64,000 bases of DNA from M55B112 sp964539395 (GCA_964539395.1 CAZIIU010000014.1:9088-73087); one strand, 5' to 3'; shown: positions 24,253 to 33,911, numbered from the stretch's first letter. Numbers and translations are program-made. The notes: generated by a model not told the origin, from the sequence alone.

Positions 24253-25558
24253 TATTCTCCCTCCTCTGCAATCTTTCATTGTTTTCCGGAACAAGGGAGA
24301 TTGTGTCATTGCCATCAAGCAGCAATTTCTCAATTCCAATGGCATCTGACTCATCCCCTTCGCCAAGCTCCAGTTCCAGGTTACATTTCTCACAATCCCT
24401 GTCGCACATCTTTGGTTCATAACTGTCGGGCTCTTTGTAGGTTGTAATTACACCTTCATAGTTCCTGAGAACAACCCTGTTAGTTGACCATGAGATGATA
24501 TAATTGGGCATTACGGGAATTTTTCCCCCACCTCCCGGAGCATCAATTACATAGGTCGGACGTGCAAACCCACTGGTATGGCCTACCAGACTCTCCATAA
24601 TCTCAATGCCTTTACCTATGGGCGTTCGAAAATGCGACAAACCCTCTGCAAGATCACACTGATACAGATAGTAGGGTCTCACACGGTTCTGAACAAGTTT
24701 ATGAAGCAACGCTTTCATAATGCGCGGACAATCGTTCACATCTGCCAGCAGGACAGATTGGTTGCCCAGGGGAAATCCACCATCGGCCAGCCTGGCAAGT
24801 GCCTCTTTAGACGAACTCGTAATCTCTTTGGGATGGTTGAAATGGGTATTGATCCAAAGTGGTTGATATTTTTTCAGGAGTGCGATCAGTTTATCTGTAA
24901 TGCGGTAGGGAAGAACTACCGGCATCCTTGTGCCTATGCGAATGATTTCCACATGTGGAATGCTGCTGATCTCATTCAGCAACCAGTCAAGTTTATTGTC
25001 GGAGAGCATAAAAGGATCACCTCCGGAGAGCAGTACATCACGTACCTGGGAAGTTTGTCTGATGTATTCGATCCCTTTGCGAAGCTGATCCCTGGAAGGA
25101 ACATAATCAATATCACCTACTTTTCGCTTCCTTGTGCAGTGCCTGCAATACATCGAACATACATTACTAACATGAAATAGAACCCTGTCGGGATACCGGT
25201 GTGTTATCCCCTCAACCGGACTGTCATGTTCCTCGGATAGTGGATCCTTTAGTTCCGAGCTAATGGTTGTCAACTCCTCCACACCACCAAAGGCCTGTTT
25301 AAAAACGGGATCGTTCCTGAAATTTCCCGGATCGATCAATGACAGGTAGTATGGTGTGATTGAAAGAGGAAACTGTTCAAAAGTTTGTTGAAGACCTCTC
25401 CGTTGCTCTCCATTGAACCGGATACCTGTGAGCCTTTCGAACTGATCCAGTGATCTTATTGTGTGTTTCAACTGCCATTTCCAGTCACGCCAGTGTGAGA
25501 TATTCCTGTTTTTCTCTATTTTATCTGCAATCGCCTTCTGCGCCTCATCAAAAATCAT
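24242..25558 (-). CDS. ablA: Lysine 2,3-aminomutase
   Basis: A radical SAM, PLP-dependent enzyme of 438 residues that converts L-alpha-lysine to L-beta-lysine. The radical SAM motif is C134-x3-C138-x2-C141 (VCSMYCRHCTRKR). Other family blocks are LLSGGDPFMLSDNKLDW, RIGTRMPVVLPYRI, the PLP-lysine region APGGGGKIPVMPNY and C-terminal zinc-type cysteines CDRDCEKC. The ATG at 25558 (MIFDEAQKAIAD) is preferred since residues before it in the longer frame are not conserved-looking. The 11-bp overlap with ablB shows an abl operon for osmolyte synthesis; the alternative role in lysine fermentation is less likely because kamDE and related genes are absent. Confidence 0.92.
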   Translation of the reverse strand: MIFDEAQKAIADKIEKNRNISHWRDWKWQLKHTIRSLDQFERLTGIRFNGEQRRGLQQTFEQFPLSITPYYLSLIDPGNFRNDPVFKQAFGGVEELTTISSELKDPLSEEHDSPVEGITHRYPDRVLFHVSNVCSMYCRHCTRKRKVGDIDYVPSRDQLRKGIEYIRQTSQVRDVLLSGGDPFMLSDNKLDWLLNEISSIPHVEIIRIGTRMPVVLPYRITDKLIALLKKYQPLWINTHFNHPKEITSSSKEALARLADGGFPLGNQSVLLADVNDCPRIMKALLHKLVQNRVRPYYLYQCDLAEGLSHFRTPIGKGIEIMESLVGHTSGFARPTYVIDAPGGGGKIPVMPNYIISWSTNRVVLRNYEGVITTYKEPDSYEPKMCDRDCEKCNLELELGEGDESDAIGIEKLLLDGNDTISLVPENNERLQRRENNGG

Positions 25559-25725
25559 CACTAATAATATTGTTTCTACACGAACAAATGTAGCAAAAAA
25601 GCTGGTAATGCCTGAAAATATATGCATGGAATTGGTCATACAACCTGATCTGAAATGTCAGTAAGATGGCATAAAACACTGATAAAAAGAGTACTACCAC
25701 ATGAAAACCTGAATGATGCAATAGA

Positions 25726-26214
25726 TTATTCATGCTCTGATTCATATAATTCACTTTCTGTGGTAAGTACAGGGGAAGCCTCAACCTCCTGAAGATTGAG
25801 CATAGTAACAAGCAGATCAAGTCCCTCTTCTATAACCTTCAGCTTATTCATCTCCAGAATTTGTAGCTTTTCATATAATTGTTCGTGTAAAAGCGATGGA
25901 ATCTTTGAAAGACAGGTCTCCCCCTTTGAAGTAAGGGTAATATTCACTACCCTTTTGTCGCCCGATCTCGGAAGCCGGGCAATATATCCCTTTTTTTCCA
26001 GCCGCTGAATGATCCCACTGGCGGTACTTGAATTCAGGTTCAGGAATTTTCTTATCTCTCCCTGGGTGGACTGAAAATCGGGGGAATTATTGAGATAGTT
26101 GAGACATAGTGCTTGTGGAATGCTTACACCATGCTCCTTCTGGATCTTTTTTGATTCGATGTTGATCGCTCTAACTATCTTTCTTACTTTGATCAATATT
26201 TCCGTGGTGTCCAT
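25726..26214 (-). CDS. MarR-family transcriptional regulator
   Basis: About 162 residues with a MarR winged helix: SIPQALCLNYLNNSP, the recognition region NLNSSTASGIIQRLEKKGYIARLPR and the wing SGDKRVVNITLTSKG. MarR proteins bind palindromic operators as dimers and release DNA on binding a ligand. I chose the ATG at 26214 (MDTTEILIKV) over 26280 since the extra residues are not typical. It lies 167 bp upstream of ablA on the same strand and divergent from a symporter operon at 26563, so either or both may be its targets. A candidate operator is the inverted repeat at 26458-26482. Confidence 0.88.
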   Translation of the reverse strand: MDTTEILIKVRKIVRAINIESKKIQKEHGVSIPQALCLNYLNNSPDFQSTQGEIRKFLNLNSSTASGIIQRLEKKGYIARLPRSGDKRVVNITLTSKGETCLSKIPSLLHEQLYEKLQILEMNKLKVIEEGLDLLVTMLNLQEVEASPVLTTESELYESEHE

Positions 26215-26457
26215 GTTTTGAAAATTTTCCAAAGATACAGGATTTTCATAAAATGATTTGTACAGAACCCAATTCAGCATAGCTGTTGCATTCCCGCTTT
26301 ATTTACTATCAGATCAGGAGATATTACATAAAAATTACAGTTAAATCTCCATCTCCTCAATTTCTGTTCCACCCGGTCGCAATATTTTGCTACTTATTCT
26401 AAATAACCGGGATATCTATCAATCTGTTTAACAACTTGTAAATAAATACTATTCTAA

Positions 26458-26482
26458 AAATGAAACAGATTACATTTCATTT
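26458..26482. promoter_or_regulatory. Inverted repeat, candidate MarR operator
   Basis: Arms AAATGAAA (26458-26465) and TTTCATTT (26475-26482) are perfect complements with a 9-bp spacer. Size and position between the MarR gene and the divergent symporter operon fit a MarR-type site. Not tested. Confidence 0.35.
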
Positions 26483-26510
26483 CGAATATTTTCACATATA
26501 TTTAAACCGT

Positions 26511-26550
26511 AGTGTAAAACCAATAACAACAGTGTAAAACCAAAAACAAC
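26511..26550. repeat. Two tandem 20-bp direct repeats in symporter leader
   Basis: Positions 26511-26530 and 26531-26550 are the same 20-bp unit (AGTGTAAAACCAA, then T or A, then AACAAC) with one mismatch, directly upstream of the start codon at 26563. A short duplication in the 5' leader or a paired binding site are both possible. Confidence 0.7.
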
Positions 26551-26562
26551 CAATTTTAAACT

Positions 26563-27315
26563 ATGAAAGACTCTGACAATGGCTATCACATTAGCTTTTT
26601 CAAGCCAACTACCGATCGGGCCCGCTTCAACAGGGGCATTGTGATTTGGCTCACATCTTTATGGTTTATTGCCATATTTGGATTCCAGATTGCACTTCGG
26701 GTACTACAGAAACCAACACCTGAACCTCCGTTGATTGCCTTTGAAAGTGTTTGGGAGAAAATCAAAGAGGGTACTTCAGAAAAAGACGAACTTCAGGCAT
26801 TCGCCCGGTCCACCCTGTCGGTACTGGGAAAAGTTGCCCTCAACGAAGATGAACGATCGGTCCTTTCAAGTTCAATGAGCTGGTCTGTCCTCCGGCTTTT
26901 GCCCGACTCTGCCCGGTCGGAAATAAGTAAGGAAATATCAGATTTCGAGGTACTGAAAACGAGTGGAATTGCAATTAATGATCCGGAATATATGGATGCT
27001 AAAAAGCGGCTTGCAGACAAGTTTATACCGTTTATTGGACTTTCAGCACAGGATCCTCTGATCAGGATACTTCCCCTGGAACTCACTGCAGATGCGACCG
27101 GATCCCTGTCAGATGAAACCGTAAGCAAACTTCCTTCCATCATGCAAAAGTACCTGTTGCACAACCAGTCGGTGCTTACAGATACAAAGTTACTCGGATT
27201 TCCTTTTCATTATTTCTACACGTCAGTATTTCTGCTGATTCTCTTCGTAGGATTGTGTTGGCTTTATTGCGTGCGGGCCGACCGAAGGAACAAAATACTG
27301 GGAATTGCAGACTAG
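26563..27315 (+). CDS. Enlarged DUF4212-type small subunit of sodium/solute symporter
   Basis: The 250-residue protein looks like the two-helix DUF4212 small subunit of VC_2705-type symporters split by a large insert. Helix 1 is at about 23-47 (GIVIWLTSLWFIAIFGFQIAL) with the following LQKPTPEPPL; helix 2 is at about 213-237 (FPFHYFYTSVFLLILFVGLCWLYC) with the basic VRADRRNK end. Between them lie about 155 mostly helical, soluble residues where the usual subunit has only a short loop. The large subunit gene follows 26 bp downstream, which supports the assignment. The insert presumably faces the periplasm; I do not recognise it. Confidence 0.75.
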   Translation: MKDSDNGYHISFFKPTTDRARFNRGIVIWLTSLWFIAIFGFQIALRVLQKPTPEPPLIAFESVWEKIKEGTSEKDELQAFARSTLSVLGKVALNEDERSVLSSSMSWSVLRLLPDSARSEISKEISDFEVLKTSGIAINDPEYMDAKKRLADKFIPFIGLSAQDPLIRILPLELTADATGSLSDETVSKLPSIMQKYLLHNQSVLTDTKLLGFPFHYFYTSVFLLILFVGLCWLYCVRADRRNKILGIAD

Positions 27316-27341
27316 TTTGTTGATTTCAAATTACGAACATC

Positions 27342-29012
27342 ATGAAAAAAATATATAGCATACTTACTATTCTCGGGATGCCTGTGCTAACCAGGGCTGC
27401 TGCAGTCGCAACCGAACTCGAAGGCAGTTTTCAGACCGGACCTGCCATTATTCTGCTGTTCATTCTTGTTCTGTTTGTCATGGTAGGAATCTTCTTCCGT
27501 GCAAAGAATACCAATGATTATTACGCTGCCGGCCGCGGAATCTCCAAGGTGGGATCGGGAATGGCCATCGCATCCAACTGGATGAGTGCCGCCTCCTTTC
27601 TGGGGATGGCAGCCCTGATGTATGGTTCAGGGTATCACGGACTGGCATATGTGGTGGGGTGGACAGGTGGCTATGTGCTCCTCTTGATACTGATGGCCGG
27701 TCAGATCCGGAAATATGGTAAATATACCGCAGCCGACTTTATCGGTGACCGCTACTACTCCCAATCACTCAGAGCAGTCGGCGCCATCATTGCCATCTTC
27801 ATTTCGATCGCTTACTGTGTCGGTCAGTTCGGAGGTATCGGACTCATGTTTAAATGGATACTGGGGATTGACTATGCACTCGCAGTGATTATCGGGGGAA
27901 CGGTGGTGCTGGCCTATACACTCATTTCAGGAATGCTGGGGGTAACTAAAAACATGCAGATTCAGTACGTTATCATTATTACATCGTTTTTGATTCCCCT
28001 CTTCATTCTTCATTTCAAATTTGACTACTTCTGGGTGCTTCCGCAGATCGGATACGGCTCTCTCGTATCAGATATCGTTTCAGGTGTTCCCCTGGCTGAA
28101 ACCGGACAGCTTTTCAACAGCCTCGGTCATGAATTTGCCATGGCCCCTGCGCCTGAATTTGCCATGCCGTGGGATCCTGCCACAGGTAAAACCTTCTTCC
28201 AGTGGATCGCCATTGCCTTTTCGCTGATGGTGGGTACCGCCGGGCTCCCCCATGTGATCCAGCGTTTTTATGTCGTTCCAAAGGCAAGTGATGCCCGCTG
28301 GTCGGTGGTGTGGGGACTCTTCTTCATTTGTATCCTCTATTGGAGCGCACCCGCTTACGCAGCATTCGGAAAGATCCTCTCCTCGAATCCGGAAGTGGGA
28401 AAACTGGCTAAAGATGCAATCGTTGTATATACCGCACAGCTCGGAAACGTACACCCGCTGATCGTCGGCTTGCTGGCCGCAGGAGGTGTATCCGCTGCTT
28501 TTTCAACTGTATCCGGACTCCTCGTCGCGGGGTCATCAGCCTTTGCCCACGACCTATACGTAAAAGTGATCAATCCGGATGCCAAACCACGGAACCAATT
28601 GATCGCTGCCAGGCTGGGCACTATTTTAATGGCCATTATTGTAACTGTTATCGCACTTGCTGAGCTTGCGCTGATCGGCGAATTGGTTGCAGTGGCCTTC
28701 TCCCTGGCTGGCTGTACTATTTTTCCTCTGTTTCTCCTGGGTATCTGGTGGAGCGGCTCTAACAAGCAGGGTGCCATTGCCGGTCTTACTGCCGGCGGAC
28801 TGGTATCTGTGGTTGCCCTGACCTATTTTATAGCAGGTAAAATGGGAGCCGTACTTCCGGCACATGAATTCATCAGTTACTGGCTGGAGGCCTGGTATTT
28901 TGCTATCTTTGGTGCACCCCTGGCAATCATCGTCAATATTGTTGTATCCAAACTCACAAAGGAAACTCCGGTTGAGGTCCGGAAATTCCTGGTAGAAAAT
29001 GTACATTCTTAA
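27342..29012 (+). CDS. Sodium/solute symporter large subunit, VC_2705/ActP-like
   Basis: The 556-residue product belongs to the SSS family near acetate permease ActP. Features are an N-terminal signal-like segment, NTNDYYAAGRGISKVGSGMAIASNWMSAASFLGMAALMYGSG, a GTAGLPHVIQRFYVVP block and the Na+-site helix GGVSAAFSTVSGLLVAGSSAFAHDLY. It probably takes up acetate or another short carboxylate with Na+. It works with the small subunit encoded just upstream, and its stop overlaps the start of the next gene by one base (TAATG). Confidence 0.92.
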   Translation: MKKIYSILTILGMPVLTRAAAVATELEGSFQTGPAIILLFILVLFVMVGIFFRAKNTNDYYAAGRGISKVGSGMAIASNWMSAASFLGMAALMYGSGYHGLAYVVGWTGGYVLLLILMAGQIRKYGKYTAADFIGDRYYSQSLRAVGAIIAIFISIAYCVGQFGGIGLMFKWILGIDYALAVIIGGTVVLAYTLISGMLGVTKNMQIQYVIIITSFLIPLFILHFKFDYFWVLPQIGYGSLVSDIVSGVPLAETGQLFNSLGHEFAMAPAPEFAMPWDPATGKTFFQWIAIAFSLMVGTAGLPHVIQRFYVVPKASDARWSVVWGLFFICILYWSAPAYAAFGKILSSNPEVGKLAKDAIVVYTAQLGNVHPLIVGLLAAGGVSAAFSTVSGLLVAGSSAFAHDLYVKVINPDAKPRNQLIAARLGTILMAIIVTVIALAELALIGELVAVAFSLAGCTIFPLFLLGIWWSGSNKQGAIAGLTAGGLVSVVALTYFIAGKMGAVLPAHEFISYWLEAWYFAIFGAPLAIIVNIVVSKLTKETPVEVRKFLVENVHS

Positions 29013-29770
29013 TGGTCCGAATTGGTAAATCCGCAAGAACACTCATCCTCGTAATGGGTGTTCTTGTTTTAATTGCCATTGTCTTCCTGCAAAGATTCTA
29101 CAGTGAAAAGAATTCTTCTGTTGATCCGAGGATCAGGCCCGCACGCGAACTTTATAAAAAATACAACAGTTTTGCAGCGGCCAATCAATTCGATTCGGTC
29201 CTTGCACTTATGGACACGATTGAGGCGATCTATCGCTCAACCGACCATTATGCGAACTCGTTTGAGGTAGGTGTCCTGTATAACAACAGGGCAGCAGCAT
29301 GGCTCACCGCAGGACTGTTTGGAGAGTCAGTTACGGGTCCCGGGAGAGACTCTCTCTTACTAAAGGCTGAAAAAGCTGTCCGTAAAAGCATTCGTATTTA
29401 TGAGTCCTGGAAGGATGAATATATGCACCTGGATGAGTCTCAGCTTCGCAATCTCCTTTCAGGAAGTTTTATGAAAGGGTTGAATGGCATGAATAGCGAA
29501 GAAAGCGAACGTTTTTTCCGCACAAGAATCACAGAAATAGTTGAGGCTCAGACTGAAATAGATCGCAGGTTATCGGTAAGCTATACAAATCTCGGCATGG
29601 TCTGCCGTCACAACGAAAAATATGATTCGGCAGCAATCAACTATAAAAAGGCACTGGAACTATGGGAACGGAACCTTACAGCAAAGAACAACCTGAATAC
29701 CCTGTTCGGGCAACCACATATAAAACGGAACTTTATCGAACGACTGTTCCCGCCTGAAAGAATTAAGTAA
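29012..29770 (+). CDS. Membrane-anchored TPR-like protein
   Basis: The 252-residue protein has one N-terminal helix (about 11-27, LILVMGVLVLIAIVFLQ) and a helical body. Near residue 185-220 the sequence VSYTNLGMVCRHNEKYDSAAINYKKALELWERN is a clear tetratricopeptide repeat; another helical pair around FDSVLALMDTIEAIY and VLYNNRAAAWLTAG is TPR-like. Start codon overlaps the symporter stop, so it is translationally coupled. It may be a periplasmic accessory of the symporter, but no function is known. Confidence 0.75.
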   Translation: MVRIGKSARTLILVMGVLVLIAIVFLQRFYSEKNSSVDPRIRPARELYKKYNSFAAANQFDSVLALMDTIEAIYRSTDHYANSFEVGVLYNNRAAAWLTAGLFGESVTGPGRDSLLLKAEKAVRKSIRIYESWKDEYMHLDESQLRNLLSGSFMKGLNGMNSEESERFFRTRITEIVEAQTEIDRRLSVSYTNLGMVCRHNEKYDSAAINYKKALELWERNLTAKNNLNTLFGQPHIKRNFIERLFPPERIK

Positions 29771-29967
29771 ATATGATTGGCTTATTTAACCGGTTTGCTG
29801 TCCTATTAATAATTCCTGATAATAACAGGAGAGAGTTCTGATCCGTTTGGCAGACATACTACAAAAAATATTGCTATTTTTATTGCCTGTCCGGAAGAAA
29901 AAGGCACAAAAACATGTATCAGATCATCAAGATCAAATTTTATAAATACAACCAAAAAAGAAAAAAC

Positions 29968-31269
29968 ATGATGCGGAAAAAAAATCTAATAAGCTTTTTG
30001 GCCATCATAACCCTGTTTGCCGACACATTATTTCTTAACGCACAGGAGAAAGAACCGGAATTTGGCATAAAAATATCCGGTTTTGTTAAAAATGATTTTT
30101 TCTGGGATTCCCGGCAAACTGTTGCGGCCCGGGAAGGTCATTTCCTGCTGTGGCCATCTTCTGAGCTGTTATCCATTGACCAGGTTGATATCAATGCAAA
30201 GCCCAACTTCAACTTTCTGGCAATACAGTCACGACTATCTGTTTCCATCAATGGTCCGGATGCTTTCGGGGCCAAAACCTCAGGGATCATCGAAGGAGAT
30301 TTTTTTGCACAGAGCGACGCCAATATCAACCTGCTGCGGCTCCGCCATGCAATGATAAAACTCAACTGGGAAAAGACAGAACTTCTTACCGGCCAATACT
30401 GGAACCCGCTGTTCATACCTGCATGCTTTCCCGGAACAGTCTCTTTTAATACCGGAACACCACTGCAATCCTTTGGGAGAAATCCACAGGTAAGGATTAC
30501 GCATACCATTGGAAGTCTTCAGGTAATCGCCGCGGCACTTTCTCAGAGGGACTTCGCAACACGCGGACCCGATCCTTCCGACAACACGAAAACGCTGATC
30601 AGCTCGCAGTTTTTAAGAAACTCGGCCATTCCTGACCTGCACCTGCAGCTACATTACAAAAACGTCTCCTCCGGATCACCTGTCACACTGCTGGCTGGTG
30701 CAGGAGTCGCTTATAAAACTATCGTTCCAAGGCTTTCAAGCGACTGGTTGTCAGAGACGCATAAGGTTGATGAAAAGATTAGCGGCTTTACCGCCATTGC
30801 ATTTTCAAAAATAACCACTGGTCCTGTAACGATCAAGCTACAGGGACGATACGGGGAGAATATTGCAGATGTACTCTCAATCAGCGGATTCGCAGTTAAG
30901 CGAGTGGAAAGTATTGTGACCGGCCGGCAAAGCTACACTCCTCTGCGTAACCTTACCTTCTGGGGAGAAGTGCATACGAACGGCAGTAAGATACAGACAG
31001 GCGTTTTTGGTGGTATCCTCACCAACATGGGAACCAAAGAACCTTTATCAAGTGCGGGCAACGCGGTTTATGGTCACGGCACCAATATTGCCTCTCTGTG
31101 GCGGGTCTCACCACGATTGATATTCATTTCTAATAAAACAAAGATTGCGCTGGAGCTAGAGTATACCACTGCAGCTTATGGTAGTGATTATGATGTAAAC
31201 TATATCCCCGGAACACTTACCCCGGTGTCAAATACCAGGGGACTGATGAGTGTTATCTACTCTTTTTGA
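29968..31269 (+). CDS. Outer membrane beta-barrel protein (porin-like)
   Basis: About 433 residues with a Sec signal peptide (MMRKKNLISFLAIITLFADTLFLNAQ), then a GIKISGFVKNDFFWDSRQT first strand and alternating strands up to a C-terminal aromatic (VIYSF). The pattern fits DcaP- or porin-type barrels of Bacteroidota, which let small solutes cross the outer membrane. The ATG at 29968 starts the signal peptide; the open frame from 29914 adds 18 unlikely residues. It follows the symporter operon by about 200 bp with the same orientation, so it may serve uptake of the same solute. Confidence 0.8.
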   Translation: MMRKKNLISFLAIITLFADTLFLNAQEKEPEFGIKISGFVKNDFFWDSRQTVAAREGHFLLWPSSELLSIDQVDINAKPNFNFLAIQSRLSVSINGPDAFGAKTSGIIEGDFFAQSDANINLLRLRHAMIKLNWEKTELLTGQYWNPLFIPACFPGTVSFNTGTPLQSFGRNPQVRITHTIGSLQVIAAALSQRDFATRGPDPSDNTKTLISSQFLRNSAIPDLHLQLHYKNVSSGSPVTLLAGAGVAYKTIVPRLSSDWLSETHKVDEKISGFTAIAFSKITTGPVTIKLQGRYGENIADVLSISGFAVKRVESIVTGRQSYTPLRNLTFWGEVHTNGSKIQTGVFGGILTNMGTKEPLSSAGNAVYGHGTNIASLWRVSPRLIFISNKTKIALELEYTTAAYGSDYDVNYIPGTLTPVSNTRGLMSVIYSF

Positions 31270-31522
31270 AATTACACTCCTAATGGTTGAGCCCTCGAAG
31301 GGAAAAGGAATTGGCACTGGATGGAAAAGCTTACCTGGCGCCGACACGAACAAAAGGATAGTAATGAGCGCTCCCTTCTTTCTTCCGAACATTTTCATAA
31401 GCAGTCCGCCATGGGAAGCCTGAGTAAGAGTTTGATGCTAAAGACATTATAATCAATAAAGCAACGGGTGACTTCGTTGTGCATAGGACCCGTATGAGAT
31501 ATTCAGTGGAATGGTAGAAACC

Positions 31523-33499
31523 CTATTTCCGGCTGATGCCTTTGCGGTGTTTCTTCTTTTCACCAGACCTCTTTTTGCTTTCATGTTTGTAACTGTCCGA
31601 TTTCCTGCTGTCCGAATAGCCGCCATGCGCTACACTGTCCTTCCTCTTCCTTACTGATGATGTGCGGTTGGATATGGCGGTATTTCCTTCGGAGATCTCT
31701 ACCTTTACCTTTGTTCCTTCATGCCTGATATCGCGGCTGAATGATCTGAATATCAGATCTTCATGCTGCTTTCCTACTTCGAAGAATGAAAATCCCTTCA
31801 TGATATCTATCCTGCCGACTTTAATCTGGCGATTATTGGTGGTATCCAACAGGAGACCGATCAGTTTCACCGGGGTCACATCGTTCCTGCTTCCAAGGTT
31901 GATATAAAAACGGCAGTAGCCACTTTCACCCGTATTCCCTTCCCTGCCAGTGCGCTCGTTTTCAGAACTGTGAATGTCGCTCCGGTTGCTTCGCTTTTCC
32001 CTCCGGGATACACGTTCTTCAAAACCCTCATACCATTCACTCAGATTCCCGTTCCTGCCGGCAGCTTTATCCAGGCTTGCATCACCCCTGGAAACGGCCC
32101 CCCTGATTCGCCTGCTAGACTGACCGCTCGTGCCACCATCGAGGTCACCTCTCCTGTCTTTCCGCCTGTCGGCCTCAACATTCAGATCGGGTGCATTTTT
32201 ATAGTAATTGAGAAAACGGTTAAACTCAACAGACACAAACTTCTTGATAAGCTCCTCCTTGCTGAGCCACTCCAGCTTTTTATATATCTCCGGCAGAAAC
32301 TGGTCGATCTCCCTGTCGGCCGTCACCACCTTCTCCATATTGCTCACAAGGTTGAATAGCTGCTTTTTGCAAATCTCTTTCCCGCCTGGAACCATCACCC
32401 TTTGAAATTTCTTTTTTGTAATTTTTTCAAGTTCCCTGATCTTACCGGTTTCACGGGTATGGATAATTGTAATGGAGGTTCCGCTTTTCCCCGCCCTGCC
32501 AGTCCGCCCGCTGCGATGGATATATATTTCCAGGTCGTCGGGAAGATTATAGTTGATCACATGGGTCAGTTCATTCACATCCAGTCCGCGCGCTGCTACA
32601 TCGGTGGCCACGAGCATCTGCAACTGTTTTTTTCTGAACCGGTTCATCACATATTCACGCTGTGCCTGTGAGAGATCACCATGCAGCGCATCAGCGTTAT
32701 ACCCGTCGTTCATCAGCATATCAGCCACATCCTTTGTCTCCTGTCTTGTCCTGCAGAAGACGATTCCATATATGTCGGGTTGCATATCGGCGATACGCTT
32801 CAGCACCTCATACCGGTTCTTCGCCTGTGTCATGTAGTACTCATGCTCCACATTCTCAGCACCGGCGTTTTTCGCGCCGACCGAGATCTCAAGCGGGGCA
32901 CTCATGTATTTATTGGCAATATGGAATACCTGCTTAGGCATGGTGGCGGAAAAGAGGAGCGTCTGCTTTTCTTTGGGCGTTCCCCCGAGAATGGCGTCGA
33001 GCTCCTCCTTGAAACCCATCTGGAGCATCTCATCGGCTTCGTCGAGTACCAGCCAGCGAATCTTTTCTATCTTCAGCACCCTGCGGTCGATCAGGTCGCG
33101 CACACGGCCGGGCGTACCCACTACAATCTGAGCGCCTCTCCTGAGTTTCTGAATCTGCTTATCGATCGGCGCACCCCCATAAACTGGTATTACATGAAAG
33201 TCATTGATGTGTTTTGAAAAATCCTGCAGGTCGCCTGTGATCTGCATGCAGAGCTCACGCGTCGGACAAAGGATCAGCGCCTGGACCGAGGGATCTCTCA
33301 TGTCGGTGTTCTGGATCAGCGGAAGACCGAATGCAGCAGTTTTTCCTGTCCCCGTTTGTGCCAGGGCAATCAGATCCTGTTGTTCCTTGATAAGGTGTGG
33401 GATTACCTTCTCCTGGATAGGAGTCGGTTCGGTGAAGCCTAATTCACTGACTGCTTTTAATATGGGATCAGCCAATCCCATTTCATTAAATTGTACCAT
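31523..33499 (-). CDS. DEAD-box ATP-dependent RNA helicase with DbpA-type RNA-binding domain
   Basis: About 658 residues carry all helicase motifs: Q motif (GFTEPTPIQ), I (AQTGTGKTAAF), Ia, Ib, II (VLDEADEML), III (FSATMP), V and VI (YIHRSGRTGRAGKSG). The region around 530-610 (CRFYINLGSRNDVTPVKLIGLLLD) is a DbpA/CsdA-type RNA-binding domain, followed by a Lys/Arg/Ser-rich tail. Such enzymes remodel RNA in ribosome assembly and cold adaptation. I chose ATG 33499 (MVQFNEMGL); the longer frame to 33691 begins with a non-conserved stretch. A long gene-free leader (33500-33700 and beyond) is common for cold-inducible helicases. Confidence 0.93.
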   Translation of the reverse strand: MVQFNEMGLADPILKAVSELGFTEPTPIQEKVIPHLIKEQQDLIALAQTGTGKTAAFGLPLIQNTDMRDPSVQALILCPTRELCMQITGDLQDFSKHINDFHVIPVYGGAPIDKQIQKLRRGAQIVVGTPGRVRDLIDRRVLKIEKIRWLVLDEADEMLQMGFKEELDAILGGTPKEKQTLLFSATMPKQVFHIANKYMSAPLEISVGAKNAGAENVEHEYYMTQAKNRYEVLKRIADMQPDIYGIVFCRTRQETKDVADMLMNDGYNADALHGDLSQAQREYVMNRFRKKQLQMLVATDVAARGLDVNELTHVINYNLPDDLEIYIHRSGRTGRAGKSGTSITIIHTRETGKIRELEKITKKKFQRVMVPGGKEICKKQLFNLVSNMEKVVTADREIDQFLPEIYKKLEWLSKEELIKKFVSVEFNRFLNYYKNAPDLNVEADRRKDRRGDLDGGTSGQSSRRIRGAVSRGDASLDKAAGRNGNLSEWYEGFEERVSRREKRSNRSDIHSSENERTGREGNTGESGYCRFYINLGSRNDVTPVKLIGLLLDTTNNRQIKVGRIDIMKGFSFFEVGKQHEDLIFRSFSRDIRHEGTKVKVEISEGNTAISNRTSSVRKRKDSVAHGGYSDSRKSDSYKHESKKRSGEKKKHRKGISRK

Positions 33500-33700
33500 T
33501 TTTCTGTATTTAATCCGATCCCAAAAGGCAGGTGGTGACAAAAATGATCGGATTTTTTCCCGTGGCCGGGAACGCTTGCGCGGTGTACAAAAACCAGGAT
33601 CGCCGTCTTCCTCTTTAAATCGAGGCGCGAAGATATAATAAATAATTGAATTTTCGGACATTAACTTCCTAAATGAATCTGGCAGGGACATTTAATATAA

Positions 33701-33822
33701 TCCCGGCTTCAGAGACACCGCACCCGGTAAGCATGATGTGCGCCTAAGTAACGTTCCCGGCTTCAGAGACACCGCACCCGGGAAGCATGATGTGCACCTA
33801 TGTAATATTCCCGGCTTCAGAC
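33701..33822. repeat. 54-bp tandem repeat, about 2.3 copies
   Basis: Units start at 33701, 33755 and 33809, exactly 54 bp apart, each opening with TCCCGGCTTCAGA. The first two continue with GACACCGCACCCGG and AAGCATGATGTG; the third breaks off after about 14 bp. It lies upstream of the helicase gene on the minus strand and of the Hsp20 gene on the plus strand. Confidence 0.9.
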
Positions 33823-33911
33823 CGGCAAATAAAGTCCCACCCCCCGGCGTGACGAAATCTCTGTGGCTGGAAGGTCTGCTTACAACCCTATCCCCGTTAG
33901 AGGCGACATAT

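Noticed and set aside
25548..25820. 90-codon minus-strand frame with a hydrophobic middle between MarR and ablA
   Set aside because: It overlaps the end of the MarR gene in another frame and the start of ablA; the hydrophobic part is short and has no credible start.
31662..33638. Several plus-strand frames of 60-178 codons opposite the helicase gene
   Set aside because: All are antisense to an intact helicase gene with complete motifs.
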